From Pseudidiomarina aestuarii (lineage in GTDB: Bacteria; Pseudomonadota; Gammaproteobacteria; Enterobacterales; Alteromonadaceae): a stretch of 64,000 nt of DNA. The stretch spans positions 310,001-374,000 of the forward strand of contig NZ_PIPR01000001.1 in assembly GCF_003987355.1 (NCBI RefSeq), in the 5' to 3' direction. Positions 18,631 to 26,882 of this stretch are shown one piece after another; within the stretch, counting starts at the first letter, position 1; every line of letters begins with the position of its first letter. The notes under the pieces were generated by a model. It saw only the letters and a list, made by a program, of their open reading frames with translations. It made no database searches and was not told the DNA's origin. A program made the position numbers and the translations under genes.

Positions 18631-19137
18631 ATGTTACGTTCAATTAAAGTAGTCGCTACGGCGTTGCTAGCGGGTTTCATCGCTACTTCAGCCTTTGCTC
18701 ACAATCACGGTAAGAAAGCTGACGACATTGTAACCATCGCTAGCGGTGATGCACAATTCTCAACTTTGGTTACTGCAGTGCAAGCAGCTGGCCTTGTCGA
18801 AACTTTACAAGGTGAAGGGCCTTTCACCGTATTCGCGCCAACCAATGATGCGTTTGCAAAGCTTCCAGAAGGAACAGTTGAAAACCTGCTCAAGCCAGAG
18901 AACAAAGCACAGCTGCAAGCGGTACTAACTTATCACGTGTTAGGTTCAAAAGTCATGAGCTCAGACATCGCTGGTAAAGAATTGTCAGTAGCTACCGTGC
19001 AAGGTGAAGAAGTTGCAGTAGACGCAACTGATGGTGTGACTGTCGGTGGCGCTAATGTCATCAAAGCAGACATCAAAGCAAGCAACGGTGTTATTCACGT
19101 GATTGATTCGGTCATTTTACCGCCTTCAATTCAATAA
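18631..19137 (+). CDS. Exported fasciclin (FAS1) domain protein
   Basis: A 168-aa protein with a signal peptide (cleavage near SAFAHNHG) and a single FAS1 domain. The domain is clear from the H1 motif [27 protein letters not shown] and the C-terminal [17 protein letters not shown]1 proteins act in surface adhesion or cell-cell contact; in bacteria the partners are mostly unknown. The ATG follows GAGGAG. A good intrinsic terminator lies 17 bp after the stop, so the gene is monocistronic. Confidence 0.93.
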   Translation: MLRSIKVVATALLAGFIATSAFAHNHGKKADDIVTIASGDAQFSTLVTAVQAAGLVETLQGEGPFTVFAPTNDAFAKLPEGTVENLLKPENKAQLQAVLTYHVLGSKVMSSDIAGKELSVATVQGEEVAVDATDGVTVGGANVIKADIKASNGVIHVIDSVILPPSIQ

Positions 19138-19154
19138 GAGTTAAGAATTACCTG

Positions 19155-19181
19155 AAAGCCCACATTTTTGTGGGCTTTTTT
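19155..19181 (+). terminator. Intrinsic terminator after the fasciclin gene
   Basis: AAAGCCCACA and TGTGGGCTTT form a 10-bp stem around a short T-rich loop, followed by a run of T on the plus strand. It closes the fasciclin transcript. Confidence 0.9.
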
Positions 19182-19192
19182 CTTGTAAAATC

Positions 19193-19204
19193 GAACATTC
19201 GTTC
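19193..19204. promoter_or_regulatory. Candidate TetR operator (GAACATTCGTTC)
   Basis: An inverted repeat GAAC-N4-GTTC lies 34 bp before the TetR-family gene, with flanking bases TC and TA. Short palindromes of this type upstream of a tetR-like gene commonly serve as autoregulatory sites. No binding data exist here, so this is an inference from position and symmetry. Confidence 0.4.
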
Positions 19205-19237
19205 TACCCTTGAGTATATTTTAACCAAGGTGAGCGC

Positions 19238-19819
19238 ATGCCCAAATTACCTGCCGAAGAACTAACCAAACGTAAACAGCACATTCTCAGTGCGGCTGCC
19301 CGCTGTTTTTCTGCGAAGGGCTACTATCACGCGACCATGCGTGATGTGCTCGCTGAGGCGAAACTAAGCTCCGGCGCGGTTTATCACTATTTCCCAAGTA
19401 AAGAGTCGATTTTGGCTGCGCTCGCGCAAGCCGATAGTGAGGCTGTCACGGCAAGAATTCTGTCTACGGATGCTCGCGGTGATCTAAAAAAGCTTGTTCG
19501 TCTGTTTTTCGGTGATATCCAACAAGCGAATGCGCAACAACTAGGAATCATGATGTTGTCGATTGCGAGCGAAGCGTCGGTTGATTTAGAGCTTCAGGAG
19601 CAATTTAAACAGCAACGATTGCAAATCAAGACCGCGCTCGTTGATTTCCTGCAAATTTACTATCACGCGCGGAAGCTATTTTTAAGTCCGCGCCAGATTC
19701 GAGCGCGCGCAGAAATACTGAGTACGGTATACAATGGATTATTGGTGGCGATAGCAGTGAATGACGCGCCTAACAGTGCAACTTTAATCGACGAGTTAGC
19801 AATAGCGTTAGCCAAGTAG
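19238..19819 (+). CDS. TetR-family transcriptional regulator
   Basis: A 193-aa repressor-type regulator. The N-terminal helix-turn-helix is clear: ILSAAARCFSAKGYYHATMRDVLAEAKLSSGAVYHYFPSKESIL is a canonical TetR DNA-binding domain (about residues 15-60; key residues G28, T33, G46, Y49-F52). The C-terminal ligand domain is diverged and the effector is unknown. A diguanylate cyclase gene follows after 9 bp on the same strand, so the regulator probably controls that operon and itself. Confidence 0.92.
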   Translation: MPKLPAEELTKRKQHILSAAARCFSAKGYYHATMRDVLAEAKLSSGAVYHYFPSKESILAALAQADSEAVTARILSTDARGDLKKLVRLFFGDIQQANAQQLGIMMLSIASEASVDLELQEQFKQQRLQIKTALVDFLQIYYHARKLFLSPRQIRARAEILSTVYNGLLVAIAVNDAPNSATLIDELAIALAK

Positions 19820-19828
19820 GAAATCATC

Positions 19829-21016
19829 ATGGTTGAATTCCGATTAGACATTATGACCTTGTTAGTATTGTTGATACTTGGCTATTTAATGCTCGCAATC
19901 TTATTGATGCTGCATGAATCACCCGTGACCTCGAAACGAGCCGTACGAGTCTGGACCGTAGCGCAGTCTTTAAAAGCGCTTGGTGCGTTTGGTGTCTTGG
20001 TTGCCTTTACGCTCGAAAATACGCCCATACGTATTGGTTTTAACCTCTTCCTGATTTTCGGTTTTGCGCTCGAATTTGCTGCTTATCAAGTCTACACCAA
20101 ACACCAACGCCCTTATCTAGTGCCACTCTGCTTAGGTGCGCTCGCTTCCTTGGTGTTTTTAGCAGGTAGCTTTTTTGAAAGTCCATGGCAGGGCCAATAT
20201 TGGGCTGCTACGGCTGCGTTATCATTTGGCGTCATGTCGGCAGGCGCCGCATATGTCCTGTTTCGTTGGAGTACTGAACAAACCCATCGGTCGGCCTATG
20301 TGGCGATTCTGATTGCTGTGAATTTCATGAATTTCGTCATTTCTGCTATTCGAGCCTGGTATGCCGTGATTATTGACGGACACAACTTTGTCACGCCTGT
20401 GCTTACTAATGAACTCATGTTTCTATGGAACTATGTGTTGTTGTTACTCAATGGGATTGGCTTCATTTTATTATTAAAAGAGCAGTCGGACCGACTGATG
20501 GCAGATTTAACCATTCGTGATCCACTGACAGGATTGTTCAATCGCCGCCATTTCGATACGGAGTTAAAGCTTGAGATATCGCGCTTTGAACGCGGTCAAA
20601 GCTCATTTGCGTTAGCAATGATCGATCTCGACCACTTCAAACAAATCAACGATATGCATGGTCATCAAACGGGTGATTGGATCTTAACGGAGTTCGGTCA
20701 ATTCATGCAGAAGCAGTGCCGAGATATCGATGTTTTTGCACGGATAGGTGGCGAAGAGTTCGCTTTAATACTACCCAATGCGTCAATGGCTCAAGCGAAA
20801 GAAAAGTTGGAAAGCTTACAACATCAACTGACCAACCAAGAATTCATACACCGTGGCAAACGTATTCATATCACCTTCAGTGCTGGTGTTACCGATTCCA
20901 GCTGCAGTCATGAGTTCGATGGGTTAATGATGCAAGCGGATGATGCGCTCTATGAGGCCAAAGCAAACGGTCGGGATTCCGTTTGCGGCTGGCGCTTTCA
21001 AGCCCGAACGGGTTAG
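19829..21016 (+). CDS. Membrane-bound diguanylate cyclase (GGDEF)
   Basis: Synthesises cyclic di-GMP from GTP. The 395-aa protein has six to seven predicted membrane helices (about 7-215), then a GGDEF domain with RDPLTGLFNRRHFD, DLDHFKQINDMHGHQTGD and an intact ARIGGEEF active site. An RxxD inhibitory site (RDID) lies five residues before GGEEF, so product feedback is likely. TAGGAAA precedes the ATG. It is transcribed with the TetR-family gene 9 bp upstream, suggesting ligand-controlled cyclase expression. Confidence 0.94.
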   Translation: MVEFRLDIMTLLVLLILGYLMLAILLMLHESPVTSKRAVRVWTVAQSLKALGAFGVLVAFTLENTPIRIGFNLFLIFGFALEFAAYQVYTKHQRPYLVPLCLGALASLVFLAGSFFESPWQGQYWAATAALSFGVMSAGAAYVLFRWSTEQTHRSAYVAILIAVNFMNFVISAIRAWYAVIIDGHNFVTPVLTNELMFLWNYVLLLLNGIGFILLLKEQSDRLMADLTIRDPLTGLFNRRHFDTELKLEISRFERGQSSFALAMIDLDHFKQINDMHGHQTGDWILTEFGQFMQKQCRDIDVFARIGGEEFALILPNASMAQAKEKLESLQHQLTNQEFIHRGKRIHITFSAGVTDSSCSHEFDGLMMQADDALYEAKANGRDSVCGWRFQARTG

Positions 21017-21115
21017 CTGCCGCGACGTAATAAATGATAGTGTCGCTATTCTTTCTGGTCACGGCACTGTGCTAAAGTTGCGACTATTCTCACCGAACTA
21101 ATTTGAAAGTAGGTC

Positions 21116-21994
21116 ATGGCAGACTTTTTTAATAAATTACTCCAGAACGTCACCGTTCCAGCTCCTTATCTTGGCATGTTGATCAGCTCAGCTGTGCTGA
21201 TTCTCGTGGTTATTATTTTACGTGCGATGTTGTGGCGTTTTATTCGACGCAGCGTTCAGTCGAGTGAGATGCGTCGCCGTTGGTTGACTCAAATCCGCAA
21301 TGGTTTGTTGCTGCTGATGATTCTCGGACTGGTGATGATTTGGGCTCATGAACTGCGAACCTTAGCACTATCGATTGTTGCGATTGCGGTCGCTTTTGTG
21401 GTGGCAACGAAAGAATTGATCCTGTGTTTAACCGGATCGTTGATAAAGTCGGGTGCTCGGTCGTTCACGATCGGTGATCGTATTCAAATCAAAGATTTTC
21501 GGGGTGACGTGATTGACCAGAACTTGTTGGCTACGACGATATTAGAAGTTGGTCCAGGTAAGCTAACTCACCAACGTACTGGTCGAATGATTGTCGTGCC
21601 CAACGCATTATTTGTGTCTGAACCGGTTGTGAATGAGAGCTATACCCATGATTATGTGCTGCATGTGTTTACAGTGCCGTTTAAACGAGATGAAAATTGG
21701 AAATTGGCGCAGCAAGTTCTATTGGAGGCCGCACAGAAGCACTGTTCCCCTTACCTCGAGCAAGCGCGAAAATACATGCGCCGCATGAGTGATCACAGTG
21801 GCTTTGAAATTCCATCCGTCGATCCGCGTGTGACCTTGCAGGTGCCGACAGCGGGGGAAGTGCATTTAATTGTTCGTTTCCCTGCGAAGCAAACCCAACG
21901 TAGTTTTATCGAACAACAAATTTTGACTGATGTGTTCACTCAACATGATTTAAGTGCTGCGAAAAAACCAATAGGAAACACTGAGAATAGCTAG
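21116..21994 (+). CDS. MscS-family mechanosensitive ion channel
   Basis: A 292-aa small-conductance mechanosensitive channel protein. Three hydrophobic segments lie in about 20-125, including the pore-helix-like LALSIVAIAVAFVVATKELI. A beta-domain follows with FTIGDRIQIKDFRGDVIDQNLLATTILEV and RMIVVPNALFVSEPVVNES, as in MscS. The usual glycine/alanine packing of the MscS pore helix is weak. The gene probably protects against hypo-osmotic shock. Its stop overlaps the convergent YchJ-family gene by 4 bp. Confidence 0.9.
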   Translation: MADFFNKLLQNVTVPAPYLGMLISSAVLILVVIILRAMLWRFIRRSVQSSEMRRRWLTQIRNGLLLLMILGLVMIWAHELRTLALSIVAIAVAFVVATKELILCLTGSLIKSGARSFTIGDRIQIKDFRGDVIDQNLLATTILEVGPGKLTHQRTGRMIVVPNALFVSEPVVNESYTHDYVLHVFTVPFKRDENWKLAQQVLLEAAQKHCSPYLEQARKYMRRMSDHSGFEIPSVDPRVTLQVPTAGEVHLIVRFPAKQTQRSFIEQQILTDVFTQHDLSAAKKPIGNTENS

Positions 21995-22365
21995 CTAATT
22001 TTGCCATCTACGTAATACCAACGGCCATCGATACGCTCGAATTCAGATTCTTCCTCAAGCATATCGATGGCTCGCCCCTCGCGATAAAATGCGCGGAAAT
22101 GAACGGTACCATGATCATCCTGCTCGTTTGCAGAGATAATCTGTAACTGTACCCACTCAGGATTGTCATCTAATTCAAAGTCATGCCGACGCATTTTTGG
22201 ATGCCAAGTTTGAAACAGATAGTCCGCATCATCGAGTGCAAAGGCACTGTACCGAGAACGCATTAACGCTTCCACGGTCGGCGCCACGGCACCGTTATGA
22301 TACTGCCCACAACAGTCTTCATACTCGAGTTCACTGCCACATGGGCAAGGGTCTTGAATAGTCAT
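21991..22365 (-). CDS. ychJ: YchJ-family (UPF0225) SEC-C motif protein
   Basis: A 124-aa protein with an N-terminal SEC-C zinc motif DPCPCGSELEYEDCCGQYH and then the UPF0225 core SRYSAFALDDADYLFQTWHP and FRAFYREG. Function is unknown; SEC-C motifs bind zinc and often protein or ribosome surfaces. The ATG at 22365 is preferred to an in-frame TTG at 22398, since family members begin just before the SEC-C motif. It is convergent with the MscS gene. Confidence 0.88.
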   Translation of the reverse strand: MTIQDPCPCGSELEYEDCCGQYHNGAVAPTVEALMRSRYSAFALDDADYLFQTWHPKMRRHDFELDDNPEWVQLQIISANEQDDHGTVHFRAFYREGRAIDMLEEESEFERIDGRWYYVDGKIS

Positions 22366-22681
22366 GATATCCGTATCTCCATGATTTGAGACTGACAAAA
22401 AGCCACGGTCGATTTTGAATGTAAACCAAAAAATTTCTGCCGTATAGTTTTATACCGTTCGCTTTGATTTGAACCGCATGCCAGTTTGCGGTAGCATGCG
22501 CGGCTTCATATATAGAGAGCTGCAATGTTTCAACTCACGCCACCCTAGCTGTTTCCCATCTAACTGAGCATGTCATCCCGACATGTGAGTGCTTGTGCGC
22601 GAGATTATGTGCAAGATTATGTGCAAGAGCACAGTGCTGACTATCTTTAGTTTTATATTCATTCGTAGAAGTGATTAAACA
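22366..22681. other. 316-bp intergenic region without a supported gene
   Basis: It holds the divergent promoters of ychJ and the SulP gene. I see a perfect tandem repeat AGATTATGTGCA twice (22602-22625) and a small hairpin CATGTC-ATCCC-GACATG (22569-22585). No ORF with a plausible start and family match is visible. The tandem repeat lies 57 bp before the SulP start, where an activator or leader structure could act. Confidence 0.5.
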
Positions 22682-24175
22682 ATGTTGAAAACAATTCAAA
22701 ACCAATGGTTTTCGAATATTCGTGGCGATCTTCTCGCCGGAATGGTTGTTGCTCTGGCTCTCATTCCAGAGGCCATCGCATTTTCGATTATCGCAGGAGT
22801 CGATCCGAAAGTAGGGCTGTACGCCTCATTTTGTATTGCGATGATTATTGCATTTGTGGGTGGCCGACCTGGGATGATCTCTGCGGCAACGGGAGCCATG
22901 GCTCTGCTCATGGTGACTTTGGTGCGCGAACATGGTCTCGAATACCTGCTAGCAGCAACGTTGTTAACCGGTGTTCTTCAAATCATCGCAGGCTACTTGC
23001 AACTCGGCAGCTTGATGCGATTCGTGTCTCGTTCCGTGGTCACTGGTTTCGTGAATGCTTTAGCGATTTTGATCTTCATGGCTCAACTACCAGAGCTCAC
23101 GAATGTGACTTGGCATGTCTATGTCATGACAGCAGCAGGTCTCGGGATTATTTATCTCTTTCCGTATCTACCCGTTATTGGCAAGTTATTACCATCACCG
23201 CTGGTTTGTATTGTCGGGTTAACGATAGTTGCAATCTGGTTTTGTATTGATATCCGCACTGTTGGCGATATGGGAGAACTGCCCGACACGCTACCCATAT
23301 TTCTATGGCCAGATGTGCCTCTGACTCTCGAAACCTTGATGATTATCTTTCCTTACGCTGCAGCTTTGGCGGTAGTGGGGTTACTTGAGTCTATGATGAC
23401 CGCAACCATTGTTGACGATCTGACTGATACGACAAGCGATAAGAATCAAGAATGTAAAGGGCAGGGTATTGCCAATATTGGTGCTGGCCTACTGGGAGGT
23501 ATGGCGGGTTGTGCCATGATCGGTCAATCGGTGATTAATGTGAAATCGGGTGGGCGTACGCGATTATCAACGTTCTCTGCGGGCTTGTTCCTGATTATTC
23601 TCATTCTGGTGGTCGATGATTGGTTAACGCAAATACCTATGGCAGCGCTTGTTGCCGTGATGATTATGGTATCGATTGGGACTTTTAGTTGGGATTCGAT
23701 TCGAAATCTTAAAAAACATCCGTTGTCCACGAACATTGTCATGGTGAGTACTGTCGTGGTTGTGGTGGCTACTCACAACTTGGCCTTGGGTGTCGGCGTT
23801 GGCGTACTATTGGCTGCCATGTTCTTTGCCAATAAAATTGGACACTTCATGCACATCTCAGCGCACATCAATGATGATGGCACCGAGCGTCAATATGATG
23901 TCATTGGGCAAGTTTTCTTTAGCTCTGCAGACAAGTTTGTCGAAGCTTTTGATTTTAAAGAAGCTGTTGATAAGGTCATCATTGATTTAACCCGAGCGCA
24001 TTTCTGGGACATTACCGCTGTTGCGGCACTTGATAAGGTGGTCATCAAGTTTCGTCGCGAAGGCGCTGAAGTTGAAGTGCGCGGTCTGAATGAGGCGAGT
24101 GCAACTATTGTCGATCGTTTTGGCGTCCACGATAAGCCCGATGCGGCAGACCGCATCATGAGTGGCCATTCATAA
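22682..24175 (+). CDS. SulP-family anion transporter with STAS domain
   Basis: A 497-aa transporter of the SulP/SLC26 family. The membrane domain covers about 1-390, with [32 protein letters not shown] near the N terminus (the family signature), and a cytoplasmic STAS domain follows (about 400-490, with [22 protein letters not shown]). SulP proteins move sulfate, bicarbonate or other anions, and the substrate cannot be read here. A universal stress protein follows after 11 bp with a strong AAGGAG, so the two form an operon. This SulP-Usp pairing recurs in marine bacteria as far as I recall. Confidence 0.93.
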   Translation: MLKTIQNQWFSNIRGDLLAGMVVALALIPEAIAFSIIAGVDPKVGLYASFCIAMIIAFVGGRPGMISAATGAMALLMVTLVREHGLEYLLAATLLTGVLQIIAGYLQLGSLMRFVSRSVVTGFVNALAILIFMAQLPELTNVTWHVYVMTAAGLGIIYLFPYLPVIGKLLPSPLVCIVGLTIVAIWFCIDIRTVGDMGELPDTLPIFLWPDVPLTLETLMIIFPYAAALAVVGLLESMMTATIVDDLTDTTSDKNQECKGQGIANIGAGLLGGMAGCAMIGQSVINVKSGGRTRLSTFSAGLFLIILILVVDDWLTQIPMAALVAVMIMVSIGTFSWDSIRNLKKHPLSTNIVMVSTVVVVVATHNLALGVGVGVLLAAMFFANKIGHFMHISAHINDDGTERQYDVIGQVFFSSADKFVEAFDFKEAVDKVIIDLTRAHFWDITAVAALDKVVIKFRREGAEVEVRGLNEASATIVDRFGVHDKPDAADRIMSGHS

Positions 24176-24186
24176 GGAGAAAGAAC

Positions 24187-25038
24187 ATGAGTCAAGTGAT
24201 TGCTTGTATTGATGGTTCGGCCGCAACAGTCGCCGTTTGTGATTATTCTGCATGGGCTGCTACGCAGCTTGATGCGCCTTTACTTCTTCTCCATGTATTG
24301 GACGACAAGCGTTATCCTACCGCGACCGATTTGAGTGGTAATATTGGCTTGGGCAGCCGTGAACAGCTACTGGATGAATTAGCGGCTTTGGATGAGCAGC
24401 GTGCCAAGATTGCTCTCCAACAAGGTCATGGCATGCTCGAGAGCGCCAAAGCGAGAGCTCGAGAGGACGGTGTTGCAACCGTACAAATGCGTCAACGTCA
24501 TGGTGACTTAACTGAATCACTACAGGATCTTGAAGGTGATACCCGATTGGTCGTGTTAGGCCTGCATGGTAAAGATAGTAGTGCTAACCCACAACTGATC
24601 GGTAGTCATGTCGAAACAGTGATTCGGACGGCTCAGCGGCCGTTGTTGCTCACTCCAGCTAGTTATCAAAAACCCGGTAGTGTAATGATTGCATATGATG
24701 GCAGCGCGACAACTCAGAAAGGCGTGCAAATGATGGCACAAAGTCCTTTATTCAAAGGCATGCCTGTTCATGTGGTCATGGTCGACGTCGATACTGTCGA
24801 CAATCGAGAGAAATTGATGTGGGCGGAGAACTTGCTGAAGAGTCACGGACATCAGGTGGTAACTGTTTTGCGTGCGGGTGAAGTGGAACCAACGTTACAC
24901 GGCTATCAAACTGAGCAAGATATTGATGTTTTGGTGATGGGAGCCTATGGTCATTCGCGTTTGCGTCAGTTCTTGGTTGGCAGTACGACCACTGCGATGC
25001 TGCAAACCAGCACACGCCCAGTACTTATCCTGAGATAA
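24187..25038 (+). CDS. Tandem universal stress protein (UspA x2)
   Basis: A 283-aa cytoplasmic protein with two Usp domains (about 1-150 and 155-283). The second domain has VMIAYDGSATTQKGVQMM and ends with VMGAYGHSRLRQFLVGSTTTAMLQ, carrying the G-x2-G-x9-G-S/T ATP-binding pattern. The first is more diverged (VVLGLHGKDSSANPQLIGSHVETVI). Length is typical of E-type tandem Usps. It is the second gene of the SulP operon, hinting that it tunes or reports on transport. Its role is otherwise inferred. Confidence 0.92.
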   Translation: MSQVIACIDGSAATVAVCDYSAWAATQLDAPLLLLHVLDDKRYPTATDLSGNIGLGSREQLLDELAALDEQRAKIALQQGHGMLESAKARAREDGVATVQMRQRHGDLTESLQDLEGDTRLVVLGLHGKDSSANPQLIGSHVETVIRTAQRPLLLTPASYQKPGSVMIAYDGSATTQKGVQMMAQSPLFKGMPVHVVMVDVDTVDNREKLMWAENLLKSHGHQVVTVLRAGEVEPTLHGYQTEQDIDVLVMGAYGHSRLRQFLVGSTTTAMLQTSTRPVLILR

Positions 25039-25053
25039 GACGCCTCATCAAAT

Positions 25054-25065
25054 ATTGTCGACAAT
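25054..25065. promoter_or_regulatory. Perfect palindrome ATTGTCGACAAT, candidate operator of the GntR regulator
   Basis: A 12-bp perfect palindrome lies 123 bp before the GntR-type regulator. A second partial copy, TTGTCGACA, occurs at 25141-25149, and two TGATCA palindromes lie between them (25072-25077, 25082-25087). FCD-type GntR proteins bind such short palindromes. I recall similar TGTCGACA-like sites for the propionate regulator PrpQ in Shewanella, but cannot confirm this here. Confidence 0.55.
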
Positions 25066-25140
25066 TTGGGGTGATCACTCTTGATCATCCCAAGATTTCC
25101 TCCTAAAATTAGGGCTCTTGTCTATTCCGTTTGATCCATC

Positions 25141-25149
25141 TTGTCGACA
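25141..25149. promoter_or_regulatory. Second TGTCGACA site near the GntR gene
   Basis: TTGTCGACA lies 39 bp before the GntR start and shares the 8-bp core TGTCGACA with the perfect palindrome at 25054-25065. Two sites about 87 bp apart (roughly eight helical turns) would suit cooperative binding and autorepression. Binding is inferred from symmetry and position only. Confidence 0.45.
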
Positions 25150-25187
25150 TTACGACGCACTTTAGTGACGACGCTCGAGGAACTCTC

Positions 25188-25883
25188 ATGACAGCGACTG
25201 CCAGCCAACTCTCTCCGCTACTGACCAAACCGGTTACTGCGGCTGATCGTCTACTCGTCGAAATGCAGCGGGCGATTGTTGAGGGCGAGATTTCCGCCGG
25301 CAGTAAAATGAGTGAACCCGAACTTGCGCGACGCTTTCAAGTCAGTCGCGCGCCACTCCGCGAGGCGCTGGCACGCTTAGAACGGTGTCATTTAGTCGAA
25401 CGAACACCGAACACAGGTGCGCGTGTGGTACAATTGTCGACTACCGGTTTGGTTGCTTTGTATCAGATTCGTGAGGAACTCGAGGGTTTAGCCTGTCGGC
25501 TTGCCGCAGAGCAAATGCCAGAGCAAGAAATCCGCGCGCTGCAACAGTTACTCGATCAGCATCTGACGTCGCAACGCGTGCGTGAGGGTGAAAGTTATTA
25601 TCAAGAAGCGGGTGATCTCGATTTTCATTACCGTGTCATCTTAGGATCAAACAATCCTTATCTCATCAACATGCTATGTGATGAGCTCTATTTTTTAGTC
25701 CGAATGTACCGCGTCCAACTGGGTATGAACGGTCCTCGCGTCTCACGGGCATTCGACGAACATAAAGCCATATTAGCTGCCATTGCCAATCGCGATGGCG
25801 AACTAGCCGATTTACTGATGCGTCGTCATATAAGTGCGTCGCGTCGAAATATCGAACTACAACTGCAACAAGTAGGGAAGTAA
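25188..25883 (+). CDS. prpQ: GntR-family (FCD) regulator of the 2-methylcitrate operon
   Basis: A 231-aa regulator with a winged helix-turn-helix (about 20-85: [32 protein letters not shown], the GntR signature) and an FCD ligand domain (about 95-220). The FCD metal ligands look conserved (D and H in [10 protein letters not shown] and later H residues). ATG 25188 is chosen over an upstream TTG at 25131 because it follows GAGGA. It lies 1 bp before prpB, so it is the first gene of the operon and almost certainly controls it. I recall GntR regulators of prp operons being called PrpQ; the symbol is a tentative transfer. Confidence 0.85.
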   Translation: MTATASQLSPLLTKPVTAADRLLVEMQRAIVEGEISAGSKMSEPELARRFQVSRAPLREALARLERCHLVERTPNTGARVVQLSTTGLVALYQIREELEGLACRLAAEQMPEQEIRALQQLLDQHLTSQRVREGESYYQEAGDLDFHYRVILGSNNPYLINMLCDELYFLVRMYRVQLGMNGPRVSRAFDEHKAILAAIANRDGELADLLMRRHISASRRNIELQLQQVGK

Positions 25884-25884
25884 C

Positions 25885-26763
25885 ATGACGCAAGTAACGA
25901 GTGCGGGTGCACGATTTCGACAAGCTATTGCCGCTAATCAGCCGCTTCAAATTGTTGGAACTATTAATGCCTACACGGCCATGATGGCTGAACGGGTTGG
26001 CCATCAAGCTTTGTATTTATCCGGTGCAGGGGTTGCGAACGCATCATTCGGCTTACCTGATTTGGGCATGACTTCATTAAATGATGTGTGTGAGGATATC
26101 CGCAGAATTACTGCTGCCACATCAGTGCCGTTGCTGGTTGATGCCGATACAGGTTGGGGCGGCGCCTTCAATATTGCGAGAACGGTCAAAGAAATGACGC
26201 GCGCAGGCGCTGCAGGATTTCATATTGAAGATCAGGTCGCGCAGAAACGTTGTGGTCATCGTCCAAATAAAGAGATAGTGACACAAGAGGAAATGGTCGA
26301 TCGTGTTAAAGCTGCTGTTGACGCACGTACGGATGAGCAGTTTTTTATCATGGCTCGTACCGATGCGTTGCAACAACAAGGTCTTGATGCAGCGATTGCG
26401 CGCGCGCAAGCCTGTGTGGATGCCGGAGCCGACGCCATTTTCGCGGAAGCTGTGCACACGCTTGAGCAATACGAAGCATTCACTAAAGCATTGAATGTTC
26501 CTGTGTTGGCGAACATCACTGAATTCGGCCAAACACCACTCTTTAACAAAGCAGAACTTGCGGACGTTGGTGTGGGTATGGTGCTGTATCCATTGAGCGC
26601 GTTCCGTGCGATGAACAAAGCGGCATTAAACGTGTATGAGAGCATTCTGGAGAACGGTGATCAGAAAGCAGTGGTTGATAGCATGCAGACACGCGCAGAG
26701 CTCTATGACTTCCTGAATTATCACGCATTCGAAGAAAAACTCGACTCACTGTTTAAAAAATAA
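25885..26763 (+). CDS. prpB: 2-methylisocitrate lyase
   Basis: PrpB splits 2-methylisocitrate into pyruvate and succinate, the last step of the methylcitrate cycle for propionate. The 292-aa protein has the family signature: VDADTGWGG (metal-binding region), the catalytic QKRCGHR loop near residue 122 and IMARTDA. It follows the GntR gene after a 1-bp gap, with AGGGAAG before the ATG. A heptameric hairpin repeat separates it from prpC. Confidence 0.97.
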   Translation: MTQVTSAGARFRQAIAANQPLQIVGTINAYTAMMAERVGHQALYLSGAGVANASFGLPDLGMTSLNDVCEDIRRITAATSVPLLVDADTGWGGAFNIARTVKEMTRAGAAGFHIEDQVAQKRCGHRPNKEIVTQEEMVDRVKAAVDARTDEQFFIMARTDALQQQGLDAAIARAQACVDAGADAIFAEAVHTLEQYEAFTKALNVPVLANITEFGQTPLFNKAELADVGVGMVLYPLSAFRAMNKAALNVYESILENGDQKAVVDSMQTRAELYDFLNYHAFEEKLDSLFKK

Positions 26764-26767
26764 GTGC

Positions 26768-26864
26768 GCGATTGGTTATTGGATATTAGCTATTAGTGAA
26801 AACCAAAACCAAAGCGCTAGAGCTATCACGATTAGCTAATAGCAAATAGCTAGTAGCGAGTAAC
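26768..26864. repeat. Heptameric hairpin repeat, copy B (between prpB and prpC)
   Basis: Left arm: GCGATTG GTTATTG and then GATATTA GCTATTA, four 7-mers at 26768-26795. Right arm: five 7-mers of the form NARTARC or similar (26830-26864; GATTAGC, TAATAGC, AAATAGC, TAGTAGC, GAGTAAC). The arms are imperfect reverse complements, as in copy A at 2387-2497, with the same 7-bp phase but diverged bases. It sits inside a single operon, so it would be transcribed and could form an mRNA hairpin that affects stability or relative levels of prpB and prpC. Confidence 0.75.
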
Positions 26865-26882
26865 AGAAATTGAGAGGGAATT

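Noticed and set aside
22705-23250. Plus-strand ORF of 181 codons inside the SulP gene
   Set aside because: It is an alternative frame of a clear transporter gene, rich in Ser, Arg and Cys, with no recognisable domain.
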